From Pelagibacterium flavum (lineage in GTDB: Bacteria > Pseudomonadota > Alphaproteobacteria > Rhizobiales > Devosiaceae), in assembly GCF_025854335.1 (NCBI RefSeq), contig NZ_CP107716.1, positions 3,527,001 to 3,591,000 on the forward strand: a stretch of 64,000 nucleotides of DNA. Reading direction: 5' to 3'. The notes under the pieces are model-generated. The model saw only the letters and a list, made by a program, of their open reading frames with translations. It had not been told where the DNA came from and made no database searches. Numbering within the stretch: the stretch's first letter is position 1; every line of letters begins with the position of its first letter. A program made the position numbers and the translations under genes. Below are positions 43,881 through 52,461 of this stretch, piece after piece.

Positions 43881-44255
43881 ATGACCGCCCTTGCTGCCGT
43901 CCCTTCTCTTTTCTCCCTTGCTGCCCCGATCCTGCTCCTGATCGCCTCGAACGTCTTCATGGCGTTCGCCTGGTACGGACATCTGAAATTTCCCGGAGCG
44001 GCGCTGTGGGTGGTGGTGCTGGTGAGTTGGGGGATCGCGTTTTTCGAATACTGGCTGGCGGTGCCCGCCAACCGGATCGGGTATGGCACCTATTCGGCGG
44101 CCGAGCTCAAGACCATTCAGGAAGTGATTTCGCTCTCGGTCTTCGCGCTGTTTGCGATTTTCTATCTCGGCGAAAAATTCACACTCAACCACATGCTCGG
44201 GTTCGGCTTTATCGCGCTGGGGGCGTTTTTCATCTTCAAGGGGCCGATCCGCTAG
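43881..44255 (+). CDS. DUF486-family small membrane protein
   Basis: Protein of 124 aa with four hydrophobic helices (about 8-28, 38-56, 80-98, 104-120). SNVFMAFAWYGHLKF and VSWGIAFFEYWLAVPANRIGYG are characteristic of the DUF486 family, distantly related to small drug/metabolite exporters. The function is not established. A strong intrinsic terminator follows at 44277. The 181-bp region upstream contains a terminator and nothing else recognised. Confidence 0.9.
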   Translation: MTALAAVPSLFSLAAPILLLIASNVFMAFAWYGHLKFPGAALWVVVLVSWGIAFFEYWLAVPANRIGYGTYSAAELKTIQEVISLSVFALFAIFYLGEKFTLNHMLGFGFIALGAFFIFKGPIR

Positions 44256-44276
44256 AGCCCTGTCTGATGGCAGGAG

Positions 44277-44302
44277 GGACCGCCCCGAAAGGCGGTCCTT
44301 TT
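44277..44302 (+). terminator. Intrinsic terminator after the DUF486 gene
   Basis: GGACCGCC (44277-44284), loop CCGAAA, GGCGGTCC (44291-44298), then TTTT. This is a classical rho-independent terminator on the plus strand; the convergent aztD gene ends at 44307, and on its strand the AAAA preceding the stem makes a bidirectional role possible. Confidence 0.85.
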
Positions 44303-44306
44303 AGTG

Positions 44307-45500
44307 TCAATGGACGGCGCCGGAGCCGCCGGCGACGACGATGCCCATGGGGAGGCCATCGACGGCGATGGTGCCGGAAGGCTCGAAGGCGACCGCGTCG
44401 ATGCGATGGATCTGCGAAGCGTTGGGGTCGGTGACGAGGATTTCGTCGCCCGCCACCGCGATGCGGGGGCGCGGGTCGGACCAATGACCGTCCATGGAAT
44501 AGGGGCCGGTGAGTTCGAGAGTGGCGCTTATTTCACCCGAGAGCGTGTTAAGACGGTGCAAATTGCCGTCTTCGGTGAAGATATAGGCGAACTGCGGCCG
44601 GACGGAATCGACGGCGAAATGCACGCGGCGCGTGGGCAGATCGACGAGGCGGAAGCTTTCCTGATGGGGATCGATCAGAACGAGACGGTCGGCGCCGTAA
44701 TTGCCGAGGAAATACTGGATGCCGACGCCACCGAGCAGGGTCGAACTTTTGCCCTCGGGCAGCGCTTCATCGTAGGGGAGATGGGTTATCTGGGGGTCAT
44801 CGGCGCTGTCAGTGACCAGAAGAAGGCCCGTATCGCAGGCGATGGCAAGCAGATTGCCGGAACTTGCCTCACCATGAAGGCCGGGACAGGCGTGGGTATC
44901 GCCAACCTGCCGGTCGTCGGCGTCGAGCACATTGATACCGACGGGCAAGTTGGAGGGGTCTTCGGGGTGCGGTTCGGTGATGAGCGTATAATCGCCATAA
45001 GCAGCGGCAACACCGTGATGGGGGGCGCCGGACGGTACGATGCGCGGCTCGGTTGCGCCGAAATCAGACTCATCGATGATTTTTGCCACGCCCTCATTAT
45101 CGAAGAACAGGGCGATCTGGCCGTGATGGTCGACGAAGTGGACCGGATATTCGCCTTCGATTGCTGTGTCGAGCAGCGCGGGATCGGTGATCTCGATATC
45201 GCCATGGTCGCCGTGATCGTCGATTGCGATGCCGGTGTCGATGGCCTGGACGATATTGGCATTGCCCTGAACGGCAAAGACGCGCTGGGCGCTGGAGGTG
45301 ACATAGAGGCTGGCTGGACCGTTAAGCGCGAAGGTGTCGACGACTTCGCCGGCTTCGAGGTCGATAACGCTGACGGTTCCCTGGGCCTGATCGGCGACGA
45401 AGGCGCGCCAGACGGAAATCTCGTCGGCATATGCTGCTGTGCCGGGGAGAGACATGCCGGCCAGCAGGATGGCGTGGGATATCGGAGCACTTGGCTTCAC
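44307..45500 (-). CDS. aztD: Zinc metallochaperone AztD
   Basis: Periplasmic protein of 397 aa that, in characterised Paracoccus homologues, hands zinc to the ABC binding protein. There is a signal peptide ending near GTAAYA-DE, then a beta-propeller-like body of about 360 residues. The diagnostic acidic-His motif is DDHGDHGDIEI, with further His-rich patches (HFVDHHGQ, SGAPHHGV, TEPHPED). GTG 45500 is preceded by AGGAGAAA and gives a normal signal peptide. It lies 221 bp downstream of znuA on the same strand and has its own Zur-like dyad. Confidence 0.88.
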   Translation of the reverse strand: MKPSAPISHAILLAGMSLPGTAAYADEISVWRAFVADQAQGTVSVIDLEAGEVVDTFALNGPASLYVTSSAQRVFAVQGNANIVQAIDTGIAIDDHGDHGDIEITDPALLDTAIEGEYPVHFVDHHGQIALFFDNEGVAKIIDESDFGATEPRIVPSGAPHHGVAAAYGDYTLITEPHPEDPSNLPVGINVLDADDRQVGDTHACPGLHGEASSGNLLAIACDTGLLLVTDSADDPQITHLPYDEALPEGKSSTLLGGVGIQYFLGNYGADRLVLIDPHQESFRLVDLPTRRVHFAVDSVRPQFAYIFTEDGNLHRLNTLSGEISATLELTGPYSMDGHWSDPRPRIAVAGDEILVTDPNASQIHRIDAVAFEPSGTIAVDGLPMGIVVAGGSGAVH

Positions 45501-45515
45501 GGGATTTCTCCTATT

Positions 45516-45534
45516 AATGATATAACGTAACATT
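45516..45534 (-). promoter_or_regulatory. Zur-like box upstream of aztD
   Basis: AATGATATAACGTAACATT is an imperfect palindrome (AATGnTA...TAnCATT), 16 bp upstream of the aztD start codon. It resembles the two boxes at 46737-46776. It probably allows zinc-dependent repression of aztD separately from znuA. The remaining 45535-45721 has no recognised feature. Confidence 0.55.
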
Positions 45535-45721
45535 TGCATCCAGATATGCACCGGCGGGACTGGGCAGTAAGGAACCGAAATGAGGGTTCGGGCCTGATAG
45601 CGGTGCAGCCCCTTAAGGTGGCGAAAAGGCCATGGATGTGGGCGGTGATTTCGGGGTGGGGCGGGTGCCCTAAGGCACCCCGCCCCTTTGCCCGGCAACC
45701 GGGTCCGGCAGGCAAACCGGC

Positions 45722-46714
45722 TCAGTCGGCGAGGCAATCGAGAAGATTGTCGGCCATGGTGTTCATCAGCGTGAAATAGAGTTCGGGACCGTCGGCGATG
45801 TCGGCCCCCAGGGGATCGAGAGTGCCGATGCGAGCGCCGGTGCCCTCGGCGATGGTTTCGATGACCTGCGGGGAGAACTGGGGTTCGGCGAAAAGACAGG
45901 CGGCGCCTTGCTGCTCGACTACGGCGCGGAGTTCGGTCATGCGCCCTGCCCCCGGAGCGATCTCGGGATTGACCGTGAACGAGCCCGATGCCTCGATGTC
46001 AAAGCTTTCCTCGAAGGCGTGATAGGCGTCGTGGAAGACAAAGAAGGGCTTGCCGCGGGCCGGTTCGAGGCGGGCATCGATTTCGGCCTGCAGCGCATCG
46101 AGACGGGCGGCCAGGGCCTGGCCGTTGGCATTGTAGGCTTCGGCATTTTCCGGGTCGGCGGCAATCAGCGCGTCGGCGATGGCGGCGACCATCAAGCGGG
46201 CGTTTTGCGGATCGAGCCAGAGGTGGGCGTCGCCATGTTCATGGTCATGCTCGTCTTCATGAGCATGATCGTCCTCGTCGACGTGTTCATCCTCGGCGTG
46301 CTCTTCATGTTCGTGTTCTTCGTGCTCGTCATCGTGGCTGTGAACTTCGAACAAACCGCCTTCGCGAAGTTCGCGAATGTTCATGCCCTCGATATTCATC
46401 ATCTCGACCTTGGTGGCACCGGCCGAAAGTGTATCGAGGGGACCATCGAGGAAGGTTTCGAGATTTTCGCCAATCCAGAAGACCAGATCGGCGCTTTCAA
46501 GCTTGCCGGCGTCGGAGGGGCGCAGGGAAAAGCCATGCGGGCTTGCTGCGCCTTCGATGAGCAGTTCAGGTGTACCCACGCCTTCCATGACGCCAGCGAC
46601 CAGCGAATGCAGCGGCTTTATGGTGGCGACCACATTGGGCGCGGCGAGCGCGGGGGTGGCTGCAAAAAGCGCGATGGCGGCGGGGGCGAGAAGGGCGAAG
46701 GCTTTATTGGGCAT
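45722..46714 (-). CDS. znuA: Zinc ABC transporter substrate-binding protein
   Basis: Periplasmic zinc-binding protein (cluster A-I) of 330 aa. The signal peptide is about 24 residues (ending ATPALA). Zinc ligands are expected at H60 (ASPHGFSLRPSD), a His in DAHLWLDPQ (H164) and a His in FFVFHDAYHAF. A long His/Glu/Asp-rich loop at about 125-164 is typical of ZnuA and AztC. It is divergent from znuC with Zur boxes between. With AztD next door, an AztC-type name would also be defensible. Confidence 0.94.
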   Translation of the reverse strand: MPNKAFALLAPAAIALFAATPALAAPNVVATIKPLHSLVAGVMEGVGTPELLIEGAASPHGFSLRPSDAGKLESADLVFWIGENLETFLDGPLDTLSAGATKVEMMNIEGMNIRELREGGLFEVHSHDDEHEEHEHEEHAEDEHVDEDDHAHEDEHDHEHGDAHLWLDPQNARLMVAAIADALIAADPENAEAYNANGQALAARLDALQAEIDARLEPARGKPFFVFHDAYHAFEESFDIEASGSFTVNPEIAPGAGRMTELRAVVEQQGAACLFAEPQFSPQVIETIAEGTGARIGTLDPLGADIADGPELYFTLMNTMADNLLDCLAD

Positions 46715-46736
46715 TGTCGGAAGGGCTCCAGACGAT

Positions 46737-46776
46737 TATGTTATGACATTACACAGTGATGTAATGCTATAACATT
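46737..46776. promoter_or_regulatory. Two Zur boxes in the znuA/znuC divergent promoter
   Basis: TATGTTATGACATT (46737-46750) and AATGCTATAACATT (46763-46776) are near-palindromes; the second differs from its reverse complement at one position pair. The core resembles published Zur operators. One box sits toward each divergent gene, so zinc-loaded Zur should repress both znuA and znuC-znuB-zur. Confidence 0.8.
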
Positions 46777-46812
46777 GCGACTTGAGTCAATGCGCATCTG
46801 TCAGGATCGGGC

Positions 46813-47652
46813 ATGAAAAATTTTACCGCTCCCGAGCGGGACGACATCGTTCGGATCGAAGGCGTCGGGGTGAAACGCGACGGACGCTGGCTGGTGCGCG
46901 GGGTGGACATGGCCATTGCGCGCGGGGAAATCGTGACGCTGATCGGGCCGAACGGGTCGGGCAAATCGACGACGGTCAAGACCGCTCTGGGCATCATCAA
47001 ACCCGATGAGGGGCGTGTGTGGCGGGCCAAAAACCTTGCCATCGGCTATGTGCCGCAAAAGATCGCCATGGACCGCTCGCTGCCCATGACCGTCGAGCGG
47101 TTGATGGGGCTGACCGGACGCCGGACAAAGGCCGAGATTGCGGCGGCACTGGAAATGGTGGGGATTTCCCACCTCGCTCGCGCGCAGGTGCATTCGCTTT
47201 CGGGCGGGGAATTCCAGCGGGCACTGATTGCCCGCGCGGTGATCGGGCGGCCTGACCTTCTGGTGCTCGACGAGCCCGTGCAGGGGGTCGATTTTTCCGG
47301 CGAGGTGGCGCTTTATGATCTGATCGGGCGGATACGCGATGAGACCGGATGCGGGGTGGTGCTGATTTCCCACGATCTGCATGTGGTGATGGCGCGCACC
47401 GATACGGTGATCTGCCTCAACGGGCATGTGTGCTGCCAGGGCACGCCCGACAGCGTGGCGGCGAGCGGGGAATATGCGGCGCTGTTCGGACCGCGGGCGG
47501 CCGAAACGCTGGCGATTTATCGCCATGAGCACGACCATGCGCATCTGCCCGATGGAACGGTGCGAGATGCCAAGGGGCAACTCCATTTCGACCATCACGC
47601 GCATGGGCCCCATTGCGAGCATGACCATGAAGGAGACCACAGGCATGCTTGA
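46813..47652 (+). CDS. znuC: Zinc ABC transporter ATP-binding protein
   Basis: ATPase of 279 aa with Walker A IGPNGSGKSTTVKTALG, signature LSGGEFQRALIARA, Walker B LLVLDEPVQGVD and H-loop LISHDLHVV. The C-terminal 40 residues are strikingly His/Asp-rich (HEHDHAHLPDG, then HFDHHAHGPHCEHDHEGDH) and may bind zinc on the cytoplasmic face. It overlaps znuB by 8 nt. Confidence 0.96.
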   Translation: MKNFTAPERDDIVRIEGVGVKRDGRWLVRGVDMAIARGEIVTLIGPNGSGKSTTVKTALGIIKPDEGRVWRAKNLAIGYVPQKIAMDRSLPMTVERLMGLTGRRTKAEIAAALEMVGISHLARAQVHSLSGGEFQRALIARAVIGRPDLLVLDEPVQGVDFSGEVALYDLIGRIRDETGCGVVLISHDLHVVMARTDTVICLNGHVCCQGTPDSVAASGEYAALFGPRAAETLAIYRHEHDHAHLPDGTVRDAKGQLHFDHHAHGPHCEHDHEGDHRHA

Positions 47653-48445
47653 GAGCTTTTTCACGCGGGCGCTGATCGCCGGGCTAGGGCTGGCGGCGGT
47701 GACGGGGCCGCTGGGCAGCTTTATCGTCTGGCGGCGCATGGCCTATTTCGGGGATACGATGGCCCATTCGGCCATTCTGGGGGTGGCGCTGGCGCTGTTC
47801 TTTTCATTTTCGCCCGTGGTGGGGGTGTTCGCCATTGCGGTTATGGTGGCGCTGATCCTGGCGTTCTTGCAGCGCCGGGGCACGCTTTCGGCGGATTCGC
47901 TGCTGGGACTGCTCAGCCATTCGGCGCTGGCGCTGGGGCTGGTGCTCGTGTCGCTCATGCCCAATGTGCGGATCGATCTGATGGGATTGCTGTTTGGCGA
48001 CATTCTTGCGGTGTCGGTGAGCGATATTGCGATGATCTATGGCGGGGGAACCCTCGTTCTGGGGGTGCTGGCGTGGCTGTGGCGGCCGATGCTGGCGGGC
48101 ACTGTTTCCGAGGATATCGCGCAGGCCGAGGGGCTGAACCCCGAGCGCACACGGTTGATATTCATGGTGCTGCTCGCGGCACTGATCGCCATATCGATGA
48201 AAATCCTCGGCGTGCTGCTGATTACCGCGATGTTGATCATTCCCGCCACCGCCGCGCGAAGGCTGGCCAATACACCCGAGCAGATGGCGATTTATGCGGC
48301 GCTGGGCGGGATCGCCGCCGTTCTTGCAGGCTTGTGGGCTTCGCTGCATTTCGATACGCCATCGGGACCCTCGATCGTGGTTGCGGCGCTTTGCGTATTT
48401 GCTATTACCTCCATCGTCCCGCTGGGCAACAAGGGAGCCGCCTGA
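47645..48445 (+). CDS. znuB: Zinc ABC transporter permease
   Basis: Permease of 266 aa in the ABC-3 family, with 8-9 membrane helices; MAYFGDTMAHSAILGVALAL and LKILGVLLITAMLIIPA-like segments (MKILGVLLITAMLIIPATAARRL) are diagnostic. Channel component of ZnuABC. ATG 47645 lies inside the znuC end, and zur follows after 3 bp. Confidence 0.95.
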   Translation: MLESFFTRALIAGLGLAAVTGPLGSFIVWRRMAYFGDTMAHSAILGVALALFFSFSPVVGVFAIAVMVALILAFLQRRGTLSADSLLGLLSHSALALGLVLVSLMPNVRIDLMGLLFGDILAVSVSDIAMIYGGGTLVLGVLAWLWRPMLAGTVSEDIAQAEGLNPERTRLIFMVLLAALIAISMKILGVLLITAMLIIPATAARRLANTPEQMAIYAALGGIAAVLAGLWASLHFDTPSGPSIVVAALCVFAITSIVPLGNKGAA

Positions 48446-48448
48446 GAA

Positions 48449-48847
48449 ATGAGTGCGCATTCCGATCTCACCCGCAACCAGTCGCTGGTGCTCGACCGGC
48501 TGGAAAAGGCCGACGCGCCCATGAGCGCCTACGCGATCCTCGACCAGTTGCGCGATGACGGGTTACGGGCACCGCTGCAGGTCTATCGGGCGCTCGAAAA
48601 GCTGCTCGATATGGGACTGGCGCACCGGCTGGAATCGATGAACGCGTTTGTCGCCTGCGCGCATCCGCATTGCCATGATTCAGGGCTGATCGCCTTTGCG
48701 ATCTGCGAGAAGTGCGGGCAGGTTTCCGAGTTCTCTGACGATGTGGTTCGGGAGCGACTGACGGGCTGGGCGGACCGGGAGGGGTTTGTTGTCAAGCGCA
48801 CGACGATGGAGATACGCGGGGAGTGTCGGGTATGTGCGGCCGCGTGA
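48449..48847 (+). CDS. zur: Zinc uptake regulator (Fur family)
   Basis: Fur-family repressor of 132 aa. Winged helix LVLDRLEKADAPMSAYAILDQ, followed by dimerisation domain with His/Cys ligands VACAHPHCHDSGLIAFAICEKCG and a C-terminal CRVC. The paired CxxC motifs are the structural zinc site; His residues in HPHCH form part of the sensing site. Assigned as Zur rather than Fur because it is the third gene of the znuC-znuB operon and Zur boxes occur upstream. Confidence 0.94.
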   Translation: MSAHSDLTRNQSLVLDRLEKADAPMSAYAILDQLRDDGLRAPLQVYRALEKLLDMGLAHRLESMNAFVACAHPHCHDSGLIAFAICEKCGQVSEFSDDVVRERLTGWADREGFVVKRTTMEIRGECRVCAAA

Positions 48848-48870
48848 GGCGGTCGTTTGGGCCAACCACG

Positions 48871-48974
48871 ACACGGCGTCATCCCGGACTTGATCCGGGA
48901 TTCAGTATGCGGCAACGCCTGAGCGCATCTTGAACGCTACCGGGCCCCGGCTCAAGGCCGGGTGACGGAGTGTG
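48871..48974. repeat. Dispersed compound intergenic palindrome
   Basis: Outer arms ACACGGCGTCATCCCGG and CCGGGTGACGGAGTGT are near-complementary, giving a long imperfect dyad; within it GTCATCCCGGACTTGATCCGG and a CCCGG/CCGGG hairpin are evident. It lies between zur and the convergent SIMPL gene. The CGTCATCCCGGACTTGATCC pattern is common between genes in alphaproteobacteria. A shorter relative lies at 32302-32332. Confidence 0.75.
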
Positions 48975-48998
48975 TTGGGATAGTGTGAGTGTGAAAAG

Positions 48999-49724
48999 CT
49001 ATTCCAGGAAATAGGTGATCGTCGTCACCACCCTCACCTTCTTGTCCATCTGCTTTTCGGAGCGCTGGTCGGGGATTTCGACGGCGGCGAGGATCTCGAA
49101 GACGCCCTGATTGGCGGTCTGGATGGTGCCGACTTCGGCGCCCGCTTCCTCGGCGAATTGCTGGGCGGCTTCGCGGGCACGTTGGGTGGCTTCGGCGAGC
49201 ATGTCGGTTTTGAGATCATTGAGCGCGGTGAAAATGTAGCTCGGGCCGGCATTGTAGCTGTCGGAGGAGAACACCACGCCGGCGCGCAAAAGGTCGCCGA
49301 TGTCGCGCGAGGCGGCGGCGATAGCCTCGACATCGTTCGAGGTGACCATGAATTCCTCGGTCAGAACGAAGCGCGCCATGTCGGGGGTGTTGGATGCGTT
49401 GTAGCCGGCGAGACGGTCCTCGACGAGGATATTCTGGACCTGCATCGAATCTTGAGGGAACCCGGCGCCGGTGAGGAAGTCGCGCACTGCGGCATCGGAG
49501 GTTTCGAGCTGGGCGCGGGCATCTTCAAGGGTCGGGCCGGTGGCGACGAACTTGATGGGCCAATAGGCCAGATCGGCGGTGACGTTGCGCTCGGAGAGGC
49601 CTTTGACCGTGACCGTGCGGATGGGCTGGCGGGATTCGATGAGCGCCTGACCGCCCAGCCAGCCGGCCAGAGCCAGACCGATTGCGACGAGCAACGCGGC
49701 GAGAATGCGCGAGATGGATTGCAT
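48999..49724 (-). CDS. SIMPL-domain (DUF541) exported protein
   Basis: Protein of 241 aa. An N-terminal hydrophobic segment (residues 5-28, LAALLVAIGLALAGWLGG) is an uncleaved anchor or signal; the rest is the SIMPL/DUF541 fold, with TVTVKGLSERNVTADLAYW near its start and DMLAEATQRAREAAQQFAEEAG later. Family members (for example E. coli YggE) are linked to oxidative stress, but the mechanism is unknown. ATG 49724 gives the usual membrane-leading N-terminus. Confidence 0.9.
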   Translation of the reverse strand: MQSISRILAALLVAIGLALAGWLGGQALIESRQPIRTVTVKGLSERNVTADLAYWPIKFVATGPTLEDARAQLETSDAAVRDFLTGAGFPQDSMQVQNILVEDRLAGYNASNTPDMARFVLTEEFMVTSNDVEAIAAASRDIGDLLRAGVVFSSDSYNAGPSYIFTALNDLKTDMLAEATQRAREAAQQFAEEAGAEVGTIQTANQGVFEILAAVEIPDQRSEKQMDKKVRVVTTITYFLE

Positions 49725-49861
49725 GATTGGTCCCCAAATTGTCTTGGCCGGTCGCGGCATCGAGATGGAAAAGTCTGCACCTTTTCCTGATGTCACTCCA
49801 GCACGCCCCCCGGCGCAAGGCCGATGGGGCGCTTCAATTGTGACCGGTTTTGGGCAGGCCG

Positions 49862-51520
49862 TTAGGCCACCTTGGAAATATCGGGGACCGCATCGAGCAG
49901 CATGCGGGTGTAGTCGGCCCTGGGGGCGCTGAAGATCTGTTCGACGGGGCCGCTTTCGACCAGATTGCCGTGATGCAGGACGCCCACAGCATCGGCCATC
50001 TGGCGCACCACTGCGAGGTTGTGACTGATGAGCAGATAGGTGAGCCCGAACTCTTCCTGCAGCCGGCTCATCAACTCGAGAACCTGAGCCTGGACGGAAA
50101 CGTCGAGAGCGGAGGTGGGTTCGTCGCAGATGATGAATTCGGGTTGGCTCGAAAGCGCGCGGGCAATCGCGATGCGCTGGCGCTGGCCACCGGAAAACTC
50201 GTGGGGATATTTGCGCATGGAGACCGGATCGAGCCGCACGCGTTCGAGCAGGTCGGCAACGCGATCTGCGATTTCACCGGGCTTTCTGGCGATGCCGAGC
50301 GCCCGCATGGGCTCGGCGATAATTTCGCCCACTCGCCAGCGCGGGTTGAGGCTGGCATAGGGATCCTGAAAGATCATCTGGATTTTCGAGCGGCGCTTTT
50401 TTTCGGCGCCCTTGGACCAGATGTCGGTGTCTTCGAGCCTGACACTGCCGCCAGAGGGCGGCAAAAGGCCGACCATCATGCGCGCACAGGTCGATTTTCC
50501 CGACCCCGATTCCCCGACAAGACCATAAGTCTGGCCACGCTGGATGGTGAAGGACACGCCATTGACCGCGTTGACGATGTTGCGGTTGCGGCCGGTGATG
50601 CGGGCCAGAAAGGAGCCCGAGATATCGAACTGCTTGGAAAGATTTTCGACAACGACGAGCGGTTCGTCGGTCTTTTCCGAAGCAAAGCTGTGGCCCTTGG
50701 CGACCGCCGCCGCGTAGCGCGGGTTCTGGGCGGTGATCGAGGGAATGGCTTCGATCAGCTTGATCGTATAGTCCATTTTGGGACGATTGATGATGTCGCC
50801 CACCGAACCTGTCTCGACGATCTCGCCCTTGTTCATGACGATCATGCGGTCGGCGGCTTCGGCGATGACGCCCATATCGTGGGTGATGAGCATTACGGCA
50901 ACGCCGCGCTCGGCGCACAGGCGCTTTAAGACCTTGATGATCTGAGCCTGAACCGAAACATCGAGGGCCGAGGTGGGCTCGTCAGCGATCACCAGTTCAG
51001 GTTCAGCCGCGAGGGCGAGCGAGATCACCACGCGCTGTCGCATGCCGCCAGAGAACTGATGGGGATAGGAATCGATGCGACTTTCGGGATCGGGGATGCC
51101 CGCATCGGCCAAAAGTGCGATGGCGCGGGTGCGGGCCTCGTCCTGGCTGAGCGGCAGATGGCGGCGGATGGTTTCGATCAACTGCTCGCCGACCGTAAAG
51201 AGCGGATTGAGCGAGGTCAGCGGGTCCTGCATGACCATGCCGATGCGGCGGCCGCGGATCTTGCGCAGGCTTTCCTCATCGAGCCCGTCGATGCGGTCGC
51301 CGCTCAGGGTAATCGAGGTCGAGGAAATTTCACCCGGCCAATCGACAAGGCCCATGATGGCGGTGCCGGTCATCGATTTGCCGGCGCCGGACTCGCCCAC
51401 CACGCCGAGCACTTCGCCGGGCATGATGTCGAACGAGATGGATTTGACGGCGGTGAAGTCACCGCGCCGCAGATGGAAGACGACGGAAAGGTCTTTGACG
51501 GAAAGAACAGGTTGGCTCAT
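49862..51520 (-). CDS. Peptide/nickel-type ABC transporter, fused double ATPase (DppD-DppF type)
   Basis: The 552-aa protein has two complete ABC domains. The first has GVVGESGAGKSMT, FSGGMRQRVVIS and LVIADEPTSALDV; the second has LVGESGSGKSTCARM, FSGGQRQRIAIA and FIICDEPTSALDV. Both sites look competent. Such fusions replace separate D and F subunits in dipeptide, glutathione or nickel importers. Its ATG shares a base region with the permease stop (51520). Last gene of the operon; substrate unknown. Confidence 0.94.
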   Translation of the reverse strand: MSQPVLSVKDLSVVFHLRRGDFTAVKSISFDIMPGEVLGVVGESGAGKSMTGTAIMGLVDWPGEISSTSITLSGDRIDGLDEESLRKIRGRRIGMVMQDPLTSLNPLFTVGEQLIETIRRHLPLSQDEARTRAIALLADAGIPDPESRIDSYPHQFSGGMRQRVVISLALAAEPELVIADEPTSALDVSVQAQIIKVLKRLCAERGVAVMLITHDMGVIAEAADRMIVMNKGEIVETGSVGDIINRPKMDYTIKLIEAIPSITAQNPRYAAAVAKGHSFASEKTDEPLVVVENLSKQFDISGSFLARITGRNRNIVNAVNGVSFTIQRGQTYGLVGESGSGKSTCARMMVGLLPPSGGSVRLEDTDIWSKGAEKKRRSKIQMIFQDPYASLNPRWRVGEIIAEPMRALGIARKPGEIADRVADLLERVRLDPVSMRKYPHEFSGGQRQRIAIARALSSQPEFIICDEPTSALDVSVQAQVLELMSRLQEEFGLTYLLISHNLAVVRQMADAVGVLHHGNLVESGPVEQIFSAPRADYTRMLLDAVPDISKVA

Positions 51521-52458
51521 CAGCGCAGCCTTGGATTGAGGGCGTCACGCAGCCAGTCACCCAGAAGGTTGACCGACAGGGCGAGGAGCACGAGCGTGAT
51601 GGCGGGGAAAAACAGGATCCACCATTCGCCCGAGAACAGGAACTGCTGGCCGATACGGATCAGCGTGCCCAGCGAGGGTTGGGTGGGCGGAACGCCGACG
51701 CCGAGGAACGAGAGCGTCGCTTCGGCGATGATGGCGAGGGCCAGCCCGATGGTGCCGATGACCAGAACAGGACCGAGCACATTGGGCAGGATGTGGCGGA
51801 TCAGGATGAAAACCGGTTTGACCCCTATGATGCGGGCGGCCGAAACGTAATCCTTTTGCCGCTCGACCATCGTGGTGCCGCGCACGGTCCGGGCGAACTG
51901 GGCCCAGTCCGAAAGCCCGATGGAAAAGATCAGGACAAAGATCGCCATGGATTCGCGCTGGTTGGGTGGAATGATGCCGCGCGCGATACCGAAGATCAAA
52001 AGCGCGATGAGGATCGAGGGAAAGGAAAGCTGGATATCAGCGATGCGCATGATGATGGTGTCGGTCAGCCCGCCCCGATAGCCCGCGATCAGGCCCAGAG
52101 TGACGCCGAGCAGCATGGCGAACAGGATGGCCGACAGACCGACCATGAGCGAGACGCGCGAGCCGTAGAGAATGGCGGAAAAGACGTCGCGGCCCTGATG
52201 GTCCGAACCGAGCAGGAAGAAGCTGCCCGAAAAGCTTTCGCTCACGGGCGGGGTAAACCCGTTCATGAGATTGAGGGTGCGCGGGTTGAAGGGATCATAG
52301 GGGGCGATAAAGGGCGCAAAGATGGCCGCAAGGATCAGCACCGTGGCAACGATCGAGGAGACGATGGCCACCGGCGACGTACGGTAGGAATAAAAGATAT
52401 CGGAATCGATGATGCGGGCAAGCCGGCCTTTGGGGGCTGTGGGGGTTATATCGTTCAT
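51520..52458 (-). CDS. Peptide/nickel-type ABC transporter permease (DppC type)
   Basis: Permease of 312 aa with an N-terminal cytoplasmic region, about six membrane helices and the EAA loop YVSAARIIGVKPVFILIRHILPN. LGSDHQGRDVFSAILYGSRVSL is the family signature. Forms the channel with the DppB-type subunit encoded 3 bp upstream. Confidence 0.94.
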   Translation of the reverse strand: MNDITPTAPKGRLARIIDSDIFYSYRTSPVAIVSSIVATVLILAAIFAPFIAPYDPFNPRTLNLMNGFTPPVSESFSGSFFLLGSDHQGRDVFSAILYGSRVSLMVGLSAILFAMLLGVTLGLIAGYRGGLTDTIIMRIADIQLSFPSILIALLIFGIARGIIPPNQRESMAIFVLIFSIGLSDWAQFARTVRGTTMVERQKDYVSAARIIGVKPVFILIRHILPNVLGPVLVIGTIGLALAIIAEATLSFLGVGVPPTQPSLGTLIRIGQQFLFSGEWWILFFPAITLVLLALSVNLLGDWLRDALNPRLR

Positions 52459-52461
52459 TGC

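Noticed and set aside
46240..46350. Short tandem-like repeat resembling a CRISPR or microsatellite
   Set aside because: It is the coding sequence of the His/Glu/Asp-rich metal loop of ZnuA; repeats follow codons and lack unique spacers.
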